Source of the DNA: Epiperipatus broadwayi
Taxonomy: Eukaryota; Onychophora; Udeonychophora; Euonychophora; Peripatidae
Reading direction: 5' to 3'
Assembly: GCA_028023455.1 (NCBI GenBank)
Contig: JAQFVV010012398.1
Span: forward strand, 7,152,682 to 7,216,681
Length of the DNA stretch: 64,000 nt
Below, in pieces: positions 1 to 11,544 of the stretch. Both the position numbers and the translations under genes were made by a program. The first letter of the stretch is position 1, and every line of letters starts with the position of its first letter. Below the pieces are notes generated by a model. The model made no database searches, was not told the origin of the DNA, and was given only the letters and a program-made list of their open reading frames with translations.

Positions 1-28
1 AAATAAATGTATGAAAAAATTCAAATAG

Positions 29-2808
29 GTGGAGCTGCTTCTAGAAAGAAAATCACTTGCTTCACAGCTCTCTTGAAAAGACTTTAAAAGTCAGTTTTCC
101 TGCTATCAGAGGTATTCCCTATGTGTATTTGTCCCTTTAAAGAACATTATTTGCTGTTTGTGTGCCTTTTCATTCACAATTATCAGTTTTTAGTGTATTT
201 CATCATTATTTCACTGCATCTACTATCTGATTATCTACAATAGATTACCATATTCTTCCCCCTGTTTGATGGGTAGGTTCACCTTTCTATGTACCGTAGA
301 GGGTTTTATTTCCTCCTAGACCCTTGACTTCATTTCCTCTCCAGTTCTCTTATTACTCAAAACTTTTTTACCAAATTTTTTTATGCATTGTTCCAATTAT
401 TTAGGTCATTAAAAACGATCTTCTTTTCTCACCCCCCCCTCTAGGGTAGCAAACTGCCTTAATTTCTAATCAATTTTTGTATTAACCAACTATAATTAAC
501 ATTCGCAATCTCTCCAGTGTGAAATTACTTCATTTTTTTAAAATCAAATTCTTTAGATTTCACTTTAATATTTTTTCTTTATATAATCTGTAACTCTTCC
601 AAACAGTTTAAAGATGGCCACCGCCCCTAGCGGCAAAAATGTGCAAAAACACAATTCACAAAAACAAAAATCTTCAAAACTTCCAAAAATGTTAACTAAA
701 TTAAACTCCGAAGAAACTTTCAGCACAGAATCTATTTCAGGATCTCCATCCCCAGACCCTCTGGATTTTCCTCCCCTACAGGGTGAGGCTTGCCCCATCA
801 AAGGCAAGAAGCAATTCCAAAAAAGTAATCTCACCAATCAAAAGGTTGCTCCAAGCAAAACTGGGAGCATTAAAAACTCCACTATAAAGGGTAAAAAACA
901 GCCTGCTACACCTAAGTTTAATACAGAAACCTCAGCCAACTCTGATTTCTCTAAAAATTTAACACACAATAACTGCTCCAAAGATGATGCTACTCATAAT
1001 TCCCCATCTCAATCTACGAGTGCATCCAAGTCTGCTAATACTACTCCCACTATTATCAGTCACACTATAGAGCAATCCCTTATTAAAAATCCATCACCAC
1101 AGCAAGTCTTTGCTAACTCCTATGCTCAGGCTGCATCCAGCATCTTACCAAAAAGTCCTAATAGAACCACAACACAAACACCTCAAGCAGAGCTTCTTCA
1201 AAATCTGTGGGGCCTTGAAGAGGACAATCTGAACAATCTTGATTCAGCCACCTCTGAAACCTTCATTCCTAATAAACAACTCACACCAGAGAATCACACA
1301 GTGATATCAGAACAATTTAACCAAACAGTTCCACCGCCCCTCCTCAAGTCACTTTGTTGCTACCAGAGTGACAGATCTGTCATTCTGGTGGTTACAGATC
1401 TACAATGTGGACTCCATAAATTTCCAACACAGCAGCACTATGACCTTATCAAACTCCACAAGCTAACTGATTATATACATAAAATCCTCACCATTCCTAA
1501 TGACCGATACATGGCATTAGAGTTTCACAACACAATACAAAGACAAGCCTTCAAAAACAGATTCAAATTTTTAAACAATATGTTCATGGTTCCAATAGAC
1601 ACCAATAGACCATCCATACTTAAGGGGTTTATCAAAAACTGCCACATAGGTATGCAGAGGCAGCACCTACAGAAATATCTCGAGGCATTCGGACAAGTTA
1701 CCTCATTTGAGTACCTTAGGGATCCTCTCACCAATGGTCTCACCTTCACCAACACAGCCTTATTTCAATTCATCCTTAAAAAAGGTCTTTCTCCTGAAAG
1801 CATTCCCACAACAATAGCAGCTGAACTAGCACCTTTGGTCATTTCAATTAAGGGGATGAGGCCACAATGTTTCACATGCAAAGACCGCAACCACCTTAAT
1901 CGGGACTGCCCTCAAAAAAATAAATGCAACTCTTGCCAGAAAGAAAAGGCCCTAAACCACATCTGTGCTCTGCACAGCCCCAATAAATATGAATATCCTT
2001 CTTCAGCTAACCTCTCACCTCCACCTCACTTCAATTCAATCTTTCAGCATTCTGCCACCCTCTCACCTTTCAGTAAGATTCCAGCTTCCTCTAGGCCACA
2101 TAATTTTAGTCTCACTTGCAGCCCACCACTCTCAGTTACAGCTCGCTCACAGGACCCTCTTTCCTTAATGGACATGAACACTTATTCAAACTCAGAAATC
2201 ATCCTGTCTGAGTCTACCAACTCTGGCCCTTCCGCCACTAACAAGAAACACCAGAAGCGTGCATGCCCTAACCCATCAGATAGTGACACCAACTCTGACA
2301 GGCAGATTTTCATTCTTGATCTTCCCAGTAAAATCATAATGGATCCTTTTCCTGAACCAAGGGCAAGTCTCAGACATTCAGAACATACAAGGAAAAAAAG
2401 AATTCTTTTAGCGAAAAATTCTCTGGCTTCAACCCGGGCCTCGTCAGCCTCCTCCCTTCACACTCTCTCACCTTCCTCTGCTGAAATTTTCTCAGACAGT
2501 GGTTCATCAAGTAACATCAAGAATGAATCATTGTGCAATTCTGGCAGGAGAAGCAAGAACTGTACTCCTCATATCTCTCCCAACCCAGCTCATCCTCACT
2601 CACCATAAAATTTCTGTACTCCTATCTTTTTCTAAGATGTGCTTTTCTAACCAGCTGAACTACACACCATTTCTCCTGTCCACTTCCCATTCCCTTTTTA
2701 CATGTACCCTTTCCCTCTTACCATTTTGTTCCTGAAATCTCATTTGTTTCATTGTATCTGGTTTTTTTTTGATGAATAAACATCTCATCACTGAGAAAAA
2801 AAAAAAAA
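29..2808 (+). mobile_element. ORF1-only non-LTR retrotransposon (HAL1-like), copy 1
   Basis: A roughly 585-base 5' leader is followed by one long ORF (614-2608), then only about 190 bases of 3' UTR ending in a GATGAATAAA-type sequence and a run of A at 2795-2808. There is no room for an endonuclease or reverse transcriptase ORF, so this is an ORF1-only element that would need enzymes in trans, comparable in design to mammalian HAL1 (half-LINE). The leader and the 3' end are both shared with the copy at 13199-14428, which defines the limits of the element. The short sequence AAAATTCA occurs both just before the 5' end and just after the A-tail and may be the target-site duplication. The likely enzyme donor is the family seen on the minus strand at 58.3-63.4 kb. 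Confidence 0.8.
614..2608 (+). CDS. LINE ORF1 protein (RNA-binding, RRM-like plus CCHC knuckle)
   Basis: The ORF is intact over 664 codons. The start is the ATG in AAGATGGCC, a good Kozak context, and it is conserved in the second copy at 13778. Residues 1-240 are low-complexity, rich in Ser, Thr, Asn and Lys. Around residues 265-395 there is an RRM-like region, with NDRYMALEFHNTIQRQAFK near residue 295. A zinc knuckle of form CX2CX4HX4C follows near residues 418-432 (CFTC...H...C), then a second CX2C...H..C cluster near 437-450. The C-terminal 200 residues are Ser/Pro/Asn-rich. ORF1 proteins of this type bind element RNA as a nucleoprotein particle. The order of domains matches the broken ORF1 at 61023-63435. 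The long open frame next to so many decayed elements suggests a young or selected copy. Confidence 0.82.
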   Translation: MATAPSGKNVQKHNSQKQKSSKLPKMLTKLNSEETFSTESISGSPSPDPLDFPPLQGEACPIKGKKQFQKSNLTNQKVAPSKTGSIKNSTIKGKKQPATPKFNTETSANSDFSKNLTHNNCSKDDATHNSPSQSTSASKSANTTPTIISHTIEQSLIKNPSPQQVFANSYAQAASSILPKSPNRTTTQTPQAELLQNLWGLEEDNLNNLDSATSETFIPNKQLTPENHTVISEQFNQTVPPPLLKSLCCYQSDRSVILVVTDLQCGLHKFPTQQHYDLIKLHKLTDYIHKILTIPNDRYMALEFHNTIQRQAFKNRFKFLNNMFMVPIDTNRPSILKGFIKNCHIGMQRQHLQKYLEAFGQVTSFEYLRDPLTNGLTFTNTALFQFILKKGLSPESIPTTIAAELAPLVISIKGMRPQCFTCKDRNHLNRDCPQKNKCNSCQKEKALNHICALHSPNKYEYPSSANLSPPPHFNSIFQHSATLSPFSKIPASSRPHNFSLTCSPPLSVTARSQDPLSLMDMNTYSNSEIILSESTNSGPSATNKKHQKRACPNPSDSDTNSDRQIFILDLPSKIIMDPFPEPRASLRHSEHTRKKRILLAKNSLASTRASSASSLHTLSPSSAEIFSDSGSSSNIKNESLCNSGRRSKNCTPHISPNPAHPHSP

Positions 2809-3350
2809 TTCATCAGTATTAAAATATTTGGGTTTTTTTAAGAGCCAAGGTATTATGAAAGATTAAAAAGTTTATGAAGGTATGTTTAGTTTGGTAATAC
2901 ATTTATGTATTTGAGTAAAGGAGATTGTGAGTAAAACAAGTATTTAGTGGTCTGATATGATCAATTCAGAACTGTAATAAGAGTTGACCTTGAAATCGTT
3001 TTCAGATTTCTAAGAAATCCCAAACAAGTTTACTTATTATTTAAGTATTTAGTCAATCTTCAATCTTTGTAATTCATAGAGGATTTTTATACTTCAAAAC
3101 TTTACCAATTATAATAATTTAAATAACGAGATTGTTCACAGAATATGTTATTTGACACCTGGGTGTATAGAGAAAACAAAATAATCGTAAAACACAAAAT
3201 TATATTACTGTATTGTGCCATAGATTTGAAGGCAAATTAGAAAGTTATGGATTTCTGTAAGAGATCTACATTATTTCGGTTTTATCACTGATATGTCAGT
3301 AGGGGGGTATAATTATATGAAGCATTGCAAAAGTAATAAAGAAAGAAAAT
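2809..3350. other. AT-rich spacer, no recognisable feature
   Basis: Low-complexity AT-rich sequence between the LINE derivative and the SINE. No coding similarity, RNA fold or repeat was recognised. Confidence 0.6.
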
Positions 3351-3456
3351 GTCAAGCATTGGTGGTCGAGAGGTCAGTGACAGTTGCTTTACAAGCAGTT
3401 GTCCCAGGTTAGCAGGTTCACTTTCCGGCTGATGCTATGACACATGAGAAAAAAAA
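3351..3456 (+). mobile_element. tRNA-like SINE, copy 1
   Basis: The copy begins GTCAAGCATTGG and carries an A-box-like stretch (GGTCGAGAGGTCAG), a B-box-like stretch (GGTTCACTTTCC) and an A-rich tail at about 3449-3456. The anticodon-like arm pairs GUUGC with GCAGU around a 7-base loop whose central triplet reads UAC. The region between the anticodon and T arms is about 14 bases long, as in type II tRNAs. It is the same family as the minus-strand copy at 21047-21149, which has a clear target duplication. The acceptor arm is more decayed here, so it is not expected to work as a tRNA. Confidence 0.72.
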
Positions 3457-4226
3457 GTAAATGCTATTAATATATGTAAATTTCTGAGAAAGTAGTATTT
3501 CTGTCATGATTTTATATCATTCATATTTATTAAACATTGACTTTTTTATTGATGAATTGGAACAAATTTTTAATGACGTGCTTGTTTCAAATAGTGGTCT
3601 TATTAATTTCTTCTTAATCATGTGTTTATAAAAAAATAATAAAATAATAGTTTATTTGATTACAATTGCACCATTCCAAAATTTATGATAACTAATCATT
3701 TATCAATAAATATATCAATTACATACAAAAAAGTTAAGGAAAATTTTGTTTAGCAATTTCATTTATTCTCATTTAATTATTTAAATTCCATTACGAGAAA
3801 TCATATTTGTCAGAATGTTTTCAAATCAGTGATGTTGACTGTAGCATGTAAAATTTTTGTGTATTTTTCCAGTTAGTGATACTTTGATGAAGATACCTGA
3901 TAATAGCACAATGCATCTAGGTCGTTTTGGATAATGTATTATTTTTGATGTTGTTATTAACTTTGTCATTATTATTAATTATTTTAAATATTGTCTATGT
4001 AAATTCATGAAGTTATTTTTCTGTAACTTTCTACATAGAATTTTTATTGTTATGAAAGAGGTAACATTTTGCTTTTTTGTATTTCTAAATAATTGTTTGT
4101 TATTTCTAAATAAATATCACTTAATTGGCCAATAAAAACAGTTTGGAAAATAAATTATATGTAAAGCCAAGTTTATCCAGAATATTAGTAAATAATAATA
4201 ATAATAATAACAACAACAGCAGCAGC

Positions 4227-4261
<35 letters not shown>

Positions 4262-5930
4262 CTTCCTCAAAGGAAAATTGATTGGATGATAAATAATATT
4301 TTCTTCATTCTGGAAGAGTTAGAGAAGTTTTTAGAATAGAATATTTAAAAATGTTTTATATAGATTCTTAGGTTAAGTTTCTCATAAAATATTGTTAAAA
4401 CTCTAAAAAGATGAAACATCATATTTTATTTAACTGAACAAATATAAAGAATTAAGCCAAGCTACAATAATAATTAACGTCCAATTATTTAAAATAAAGC
4501 TAATTTCAGGGAAGTGCTTAATCTTAAAACTGGTTCGTATATATTCAGTCGTTGTAAAACCGATGATGATCACGACATAACACATTTATCTCTGGTATGA
4601 ACATTTTGATAATCTGCTGTTTCTATAATAGTTATTTCAGTTTTAAAATTATAGCGCTATAATGTAATACATATTAAGAATAGCATAAAAATTGTCCCAT
4701 CAGTCATAAGTTTTAATAACTTGAAAGGTTCGTAATTAGATATAATTATTTTATCTATTGACAACATTACCTATCTTATATTAAAATGTGTATTAATTCT
4801 TACTTTGTAAATAATGTGTGATGTGTGTATAATACATAAATATGTGACCATGGAATATTGATGCAAAAAAAATTTACAGGTTTAATAATGTATTGCTTAA
4901 AAGTGATATATATATATATATTGTATATGGTTTTATAGAAATAGTTGTGGATACGTGCTGTACATATATTTAAATTGTGTTTAAAAAAATTAGACTGTAA
5001 AAAAGAATTAAATAATGCTGTCTAAATTATTATACTACTAACTCCGAAATAACTGGTTAATCCCAACACGTTGATCCAAATTGGTAGAATAAAAACGTAA
5101 CAATTTAATAACAAGATAATCCTGTTCTTAAGCTAAAAAAAAAAAAAAAATAGTAATTGCAAAAAAGACTTTAGAGAAAAATGGTGAAATTAAGATCATT
5201 TTAACGATAGCTAAAGTAGATTTAACCCTCAGGATTCAAACTTATCAAAGTGCATGTCGTTTTTCTATTTTTCTTAGTTTTTTTTAAATATATGTTTGAT
5301 TTATTTTCATATTATGTTTTATTTATTAATATCTAGATCAACATTATTTATTTATAGATTGGCATTAGCAATAGATTGCCTGCAGTCTCGCTAATTGTGA
5401 AACATTTTTTTCAAAATATGTCAAAAAGTGAAATTATTTATTATTCTCTAATTAAAAAATGTATAAATAGGCAGAATGTTAAACATGCGATCACCGAAGT
5501 GCGCCATCTGATTATTCCTAATAATATTACTAGTCAACATTAGTTAGTATCCATAACTAATAATCGAGTATGGTAATTCTCATCCAAAAAAAAAAAAAAA
5601 GAGAACAATGTGAAGATGACTAGTAGCAAATAAAAAATGAAAAGAAAAATGACACAACTTTATAAAACAAAGTTTGTTGCAAAACTTTTTGCTGAAGTTA
5701 AACTTAATTAAAGACATTATGTGTAATGCATTAAGATTTATTCAATTTTAAAATTCTATTGTTCATCATCTGTTTTTTCCTGACTGTATATATTTTTTAG
5801 TTCTATTCCCGAAAGTGATGTAATGAAAAAAATATTGAGCTGTCAATACAGACATGTTGATTCAAATATTTGATACTTCTTTGTTATCTAATGAGCAAAG
5901 ACTTGCCCCAACATATAAAGAGTAAATAAT
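3457..5930. other. AT-rich intergenic stretch
   Basis: About 2.5 kb of AT-rich sequence with homopolymer runs (for example around 5138 and 5586) and a short (TA)n run near 4906. Apart from the trinucleotide microsatellite at 4189-4262, I see no gene, RNA or mobile element. Confidence 0.55.
4189..4262. repeat. (AAT)n/(AAC)n microsatellite
   Basis: An uninterrupted AAT run grades into AAC and AGC triplets and then a long AAC run. A similar AAT-to-AAC transition occurs at 48788-48890. Confidence 0.95.
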
Positions 5931-5934
5931 ATTT

Positions 5935-6240
5935 TAATTTGCTAAGCGCAGATAGTTGAAAATTGAAATAAATTGAGATACTGATAAATCTCTCAGTGCT
6001 AGTTACAATACTTATCTGACAGCCAACCAGATGTCAATGATAACTGTCCAAATAACAATCAAACCCAAACACACAACAAAGATTTTATGAGAAAAAAGAG
6101 TGGCCACCCTTTTCTCTACTTTTCTTTCTATCTATCTAAGCCAGTCATAAGTATTTAAGTCTGAAAGCTTGAAGCATTAAATATCTTCACAAATAACTCA
6201 CTGAGTCTAAATCATAGATGTACATGAAATCCTATGATTT
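5935..6240 (-). repeat. Inverted unit of the 364-bp satellite
   Basis: This segment is the reverse complement of most of one unit of the array that follows. For example, GACAGCCAACCAGATGTCAA at 6020 mirrors the GACATCTGATTGGCTG segment of the forward units. It therefore lies head-to-head with the direct array. Confidence 0.85.
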
Positions 6241-6261
6241 ACTATGAAGTACTTATGACTT

Positions 6262-7549
6262 ACCTAAATACTTACAACTGACTTAGATAGATAGAAAGAA
6301 AAGTAGAGAAAAGGGTGGCCATCCTTTTTCTCGTAAAATCTCTGATGTGTGTTTGGGTTTGATTGTTATTTGGACAGCTATCATTGACATCTGATTGGCT
6401 TTCAGATAAGTATTGTAACGAGCGCTGAGAGATTTAGCAGTATCTCAATTTATTTCAATTTTCAACTATTTGCATTTCGCAAATTAAAATATTATTTATA
6501 TACTTAACTGCTTATTATGTATTCTAAAAACTACTTTGTAGTAAATCATAGGATTTTGCATTGTATGATTATGATTTAGACTCTGTGAGTTATTTGTGAA
6601 GATATTTAGAGCTTTAAGCTTTCAGACCTAAATACTTATGACTGGCTTAGATAGATAGAAAGAAAAGTAAAGAAAAGAGTGGCCACCATTTTTTCTCATA
6701 AAATCTTTGTCATGTGTTTGGGTTTGATTGTTATTTGGACAGCTATCATTGACATCTGATTGGCTGTAGGATAAGTATTGTAATGAGTGCTGAGAGATTG
6801 AGCAGTATCTCAATTTATTTCAATTTTCAACTATCTGTGCTTCACAAATTAAAATATTATTTACATACTTTACTGCTTGCTATGTATTTTAAAGACTACT
6901 TCATAGTAAATCATAGGATTTTGTATTGTATGTTTATGATTTAGACTCAGTGAGTTATTTGTGAAGATATTTAAAGCTTCGAGCTTTCAGACCTGAATAC
7001 TTATGACTGGCTTAGATATATAGACAGAAAAGTAGAGAAAAGGGTGGCTGCCCTTTTTTCTTGTAAAACTTTGTCATGTGTTGGGTTTGATTGTTATTTG
7101 GACAGCTATTATTGACATCTGGTTGTCTGTCAGATAATTATTGTAATGAGCGCTGAGAGATTTAGCAATATCTCAATTTATTTCAATTTTCAACTATCTG
7201 CACTTCGCAAATTAAAATATTATTTACATAATTTACTGCTTGTTATGTATTCTAAAAACTACTTCATAGTAAATCATAGGATTTCACATTGTACATTTAT
7301 GATTTAGACCACTGAGTTATTTGGGAAGATATTTAAAGCTTCAAGTTTTCAGACCTAAATACTTATGACTGGCTTAGATATATAGAAAGAAAAGTAGAGA
7401 AAAAGGTGGCTGCCCTTTTCTCGTAAAATCTTTGTTATGTGTTTGGGTTTGAGTGTTATTTGGACAGCTATCACTGATATCTGATTGGCTGTTGGATAAG
7501 TATTGTAATGAGTGCTGAGAGATTTAGCAGTATCTCAATTTATTTCAAT
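6262..7549 (+). repeat. Tandem satellite array, unit about 364 bp, 3.5 copies
   Basis: The marker CTTAGATAGATAG or CTTAGATATATAG starts at 6282, 6646, 7011 and 7373, giving periods of 364, 365 and 362 bases. Each unit contains a GACAGCTATCA...GACATCTGATTGG block, a CGCTGAGAGATTTAGCAGT block and ends with ATTTATGATTTAGAC. The units differ by scattered substitutions and small indels. Short ORFs within are artefacts of the repeat. I looked for a hammerhead core in the unit and did not find one. The array stops in mid-unit at 7549. Confidence 0.9.
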
Positions 7550-7615
7550 GTAAAGAGTAATATGGGAAGAGCCTGTGGTTGAGAGAAAAGAAAATTGGGC
7601 TGATTCACTAAGGTT

Positions 7616-7954
7616 AACCTCATATGCCAAATTTTCAAAAGGGAAGAAGAGACCATACGACACATACTTTACGTAAGTCAAGGACTGAATATCCATAGAA
7701 AAGAAACAAATGATTATATGAAAACAAATAAACACATCATTACATTCCTCAAGGACTGTATTAAAAAGGGAATATACCCACTTATAAGAATCTCATCATT
7801 CCTGGTCTTCTCCATTGGAAAAATTAGATGTAAACTAATTCTTGGACAATCACAAAATAACACTAAACAACTACTAATAAACTTTATTAAGGAAATCAAA
7901 AAGAGAGACAAATCAATAGTGCTAATGAAAATATTTAAAGCTACATGGGAATAA
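7616..7954 (+). pseudogene. LINE ORF2 C-terminal fragment
   Basis: The frame reads a degenerate zinc-binding pattern, CQIFKREEETIRHILY, in which the expected CX2C...HX4C has lost two cysteines, followed by about 80 residues ending in a stop at 7954. A finger of this EETIRHIL type is typical of the far C-terminus of several LINE ORF2 proteins. The roughly 150 bases downstream are AT-rich with AATAAA-like motifs, as in a LINE 3' tail. The upstream part is cut off by the satellite array at 7549, so the domains that would confirm the clade are absent. Confidence 0.42.
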
Positions 7955-8195
7955 TTTGATTTACTAGACACCAGTTAACCTGTTTTGGAATCTCATCTCA
8001 GATTGACTGAAGATATATAGATATAAGAACTATTGTAAACATTAATAACCACTGAGTAAAATTTAAAACCTTAAAATAATAAAAGTAATCTTTTAATAAA
8101 TAAAAAAGGTGCTATTCTTGAAATACATTCAGAGTGAGAGAGAGTGGCTTGAATTTCTGAAATACTGAATCATTGTTGTCTGGTGGAATTATTTA

Positions 8196-9033
8196 AATAA
8201 AATAGATAAAAAGATACATTTTACAACAGAATGGGAGAATGATAATAGATTGGTGTATTTAGATGTAATGATAAAGAAGGAGTATTGTGAGAAAAGATGT
8301 GATGTAAAAACAGAAGGGTATAGAAAAATGAGTATTACAAATGCAGTGAACTGGGGTTTTAATATGGATATAAAGCATAAGATTAGTGCTATACATTCTA
8401 AGGTATATAGAGCAAAATATTATTGTGATGAAGGAGAGAAATATGATGAGGAAATAAAGGAATATTTTTAAAAAAATGAGTATCCAGAAAAGGTAATAAA
8501 AAAGAATATAAAAAAGATAGAAGAGTTATATAAAAAAGAAAGGATGAAGGGAAAAGAAAAGAAGGAATGCATAGGAATAAAAGTTAATGATAGTAGTATA
8601 ATAAGGGGAATTAATAATATTACTGTAAAAAATAATAAAGAATTTAAAAATGATATTAAATATAAAGTAGTGAATAAAAGGAAAAAAAATGTAATAGATA
8701 TTTTAGATAGTAGGTATATGAGTGGGGAGAAGAATATATATAAATGGGGTTTATGAGATAGAATGTAGAAAATGTTAGAATAAAGGGATTAAAAATAAAT
8801 ATGTTGGTGAGACAAAAAAATTCAATCTATGCTAGGTTAAACAACATAAATATGATGGAGGATGACCGGTATATATTCATTTTATGGAGACAGGTCATAA
8901 ACTAGAAAAAGAGAATATTAAAATAAGTTATGCAAGTAGTAGGAGGGATAGAAAAATAAGGAAAGCAATTTTAATAAAGAAGATAAATCCAAATATTAAT
9001 AGAGAAAGTGGTTTAAAAACTATCTTAGTATAA
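8196..9033 (+). pseudogene. Penelope-like element: RT C-terminus plus GIY-YIG endonuclease
   Basis: From 8196 the frame reads a PLE RT ending, with LVYLDVMI at 8249 followed by a segment rich in basic residues. The same frame continues past one stop at 8469 into a linker that runs to 8750. A one-base shift then opens the GIY-YIG nuclease: VYEIEC..C, then KYVGET, then a METGH motif and a basic tail ending at 9033. The frame is broken by the stop at 8469, the shift near 8745 and further stops near 8791, 8833 and 8868. PLEs use this endonuclease for target-primed insertion. A hairpin with GAAAC, as found in PLE terminal repeats, lies 600 bases downstream at 9640-9675. Confidence 0.82.
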
Positions 9034-11544
9034 AAATAAATAAAATAAACAGTGAAAAATAATAAATAAAATAAATAAGTAATTTGTATAATAGATAATA
9101 GAGGGAGCTGTATATAGATAAAAAAGAAATTAGTGTGTGTGATGGGATAGAAAATGGTGGAGGAAAAAAAGTTTCAGTAGATAATAAGGTAAGAAATAAA
9201 AATACTTATAAGAATTAAAATAATTTTATAAAAAATAAATAAATGGAATAAGCAGGAGTAAAATATGGGTAAAATGGAATTAAGGAATGGAATAAGATAA
9301 TTAAAAATTAAAATAATAGGTGAAATGTAAAATAAGGTTAAATTTATGAATATAGTAATATGTAAAATAAGGTTAAATATATGAATATAGTAATATAAGA
9401 AAGATTTCATAAATATTACATTGAATTTATAAAATTATGGCAAAAGAAAAAAGTGAATAAATATAAATATGATAATAACTAAGAATAAAAATAAAGGGTA
9501 AAGTAGATTTTAAAGTTATATAATAGTAAGTTTTAGGAATAAAGTGATGTTAATAATTAAGTTGATAAAACTGTAAAAATTTAATAGATATATGTATGAA
9601 ATATGGTTGTATTGATATAATGTTTAAATTTTTGTAGATTTGATGAAGACTGCTAGGAACAGTTGAAACTGTAAAATTAATAAATATATTTTGTTTTAAA
9701 ATGTAAAAAGAGTGGAATGTGGTTATTATAAGTTATATATCAGAAATGTATTGATAAATAAATAAAATGAATATTCATTCTTCCACAAAATATTAAAAAG
9801 GATAGAAATCAGTCGTAAGTTCTGTGAAAGTTATACAATGGAAAAATCAAGTTGGGAACATGGGTGTAAAGATTCAGGTCTTTTAAATCTCTAAGTCACC
9901 TAAAACTAAAAATTGTATGAAAAATGCATATACAGTGAAAAAGGATGTTTTGAGTTTTTGTTCTGGGTAATGGTTGCAGTTGAGATAGTGGATGCACTGA
10001 TTAAAAGAAAAAATAATGGTTTCATTAATAAATATCTGTTTAGTGTAAATTCTAGAAAAACAATCCAGTATCATTATATATGTGCCAGAAACCTAAACAA
10101 AGATTTTCATTTATCATTTCTTATCTAATGAATATATATGTATTTCAATGATTATATAAACATTACAAAGATTTTATGATGCAAATATTGTTTATGTGGT
10201 AGATTCATATACCCTACATTAAGCGTGGATTTGAATCTGTATGAATAACTTTGAACATTTTAAAAATCAGACAAGCTTTTTTCAATCAGGATTAAGATTT
10301 TTTTAAAATAGGTAGTTCTTTGCTAATACAGTTAATGATTTAATATTGATTATTTTAATATTTGAAAGAGTATGGGTATCTAGCTATTATCAACTAAAAA
10401 AAGTAAAAGATGAAAATTGGCTTACTGTCTGTTGATTACTACTTTCTCTTTCATTGTTTCTTTATCAGGATCTGTTGGAGAGACCTTTGTTCTAAAGTGG
10501 GCTGTTTAAAGATTGTTTTATATTTATCTACATCTAGACTAAAAAATAATTGTTAAATTATAATGAAATATTTACAAATTTTGATTGTCAATCAGCATCT
10601 CACCTCTACTGCAAATATAAATAGTGCAACTTTTCAAAAGCCAAAAGAAAAAGGAAACCATAAATGAAAATAAAATCTTATTTGGGTTACACCATATATT
10701 ACTTTTTGTTTAAATTCTGATATTTAGATTAAATAACATTTATCTTTGTTAAGACTAAGATTTTAATGATGTCTTAAGCAATAATGGCATTGTGATTAGT
10801 GTGAATTAAAGATTGATCATTCATATACACATTAGACCATTTAGAAGAGGTGGACTAACACTTTTTACATACTTATGTTTTATAATTAATTAGTTTATTA
10901 AAATTGATTTTAGAACAGATAAAATAATCAGTTTCCATAAGACTGGAATATCTATTTTATCACATTTGCTTAATTCTTAAATCATATTTTTCCAAATTTT
11001 ATTTTAATATTATCAAAGTCATGTGTGTGACTAATTTCTAGAAAATGCAATATAAAAGCTGAGGCAATCCTGAAGGCATTTTTATGCCCATCCTAATATA
11101 TCCCTAGATTACCCACATAACTTCCTGGAAACTATGGACATGAAATTTCATAGTCATTTTGATATTGTCTTTAGGTTTATGGTAAAAAACAAAAACATCT
11201 TTTTTTGCTAATAAAAAAGGTAGTCTTCATATTGGACTTGGATAGACTTCTACTAATCTTATCAGTGATATCTCTAATATAAGGTAAAATTATTTTATAA
11301 TTAGTTGAAGAGTTGTTATGTTTGTTAACTTTTCTCTTCCAATATCAATATGAAGTAAAGTTTTATATATAATATTATTTTTGTAAATATTAAAAACTAG
11401 GAAATTTTTAGTTAGGGATATTTACAAGATGATTGCTACCAAACTGTTCGCAGATAACATTTTATTCAGAATTAAAAGATCAGCACATTTTAATTTTATT
11501 ACTAAAAACTTAAAATTAAGTTGGTCAGTTTTTATGGCACTTCT
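9034..11544. other. AT-rich stretch, probable PLE 3' region then unassigned
   Basis: The first 700 bases are purine-biased (AAATAAAATAA-type) and probably belong to the PLE 3' end, including the motif at 9640-9675. Beyond about 9750 I see only AT-rich sequence with no recognisable coding or RNA feature. The short ORFs in it are not supported. Confidence 0.45.
9640..9675 (+). ncRNA. PLE-type hairpin with GAAAC, hammerhead-like
   Basis: The segment reads UUGAUGA, AG, ACUG, a 7-base loop, CAGU, U, GAAAC, then UGUA. The 4-bp stem II is perfect and the GAAA and a GUA cleavage triplet are in place. The first core base is U instead of C, and stem I is weak. Hammerhead motifs in PLE terminal repeats are established knowledge, so this is probably a decayed one belonging to the PLE at 8196-9033. 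Confidence 0.4.

Noticed and set aside
565-837. Minus-strand ORF overlapping the LINE ORF1
   Set aside because: Shadow of the coding strand with no family similarity; not conserved in copy 2.
3351-3456. Functional tRNA gene
   Set aside because: Acceptor stem is imperfect, there is a type II-length variable arm with a UAC triplet, and a second copy has a target duplication and A-tail, so it is a SINE.
6262-7549. Satellite array as a ribozyme-bearing tandem repeat
   Set aside because: The unit length would fit, but neither strand shows a CUGANGA...GAAA arrangement.
5935-7549. CRISPR array
   Set aside because: Units are about 364 bp without short repeats and unique spacers, and the window is eukaryotic.
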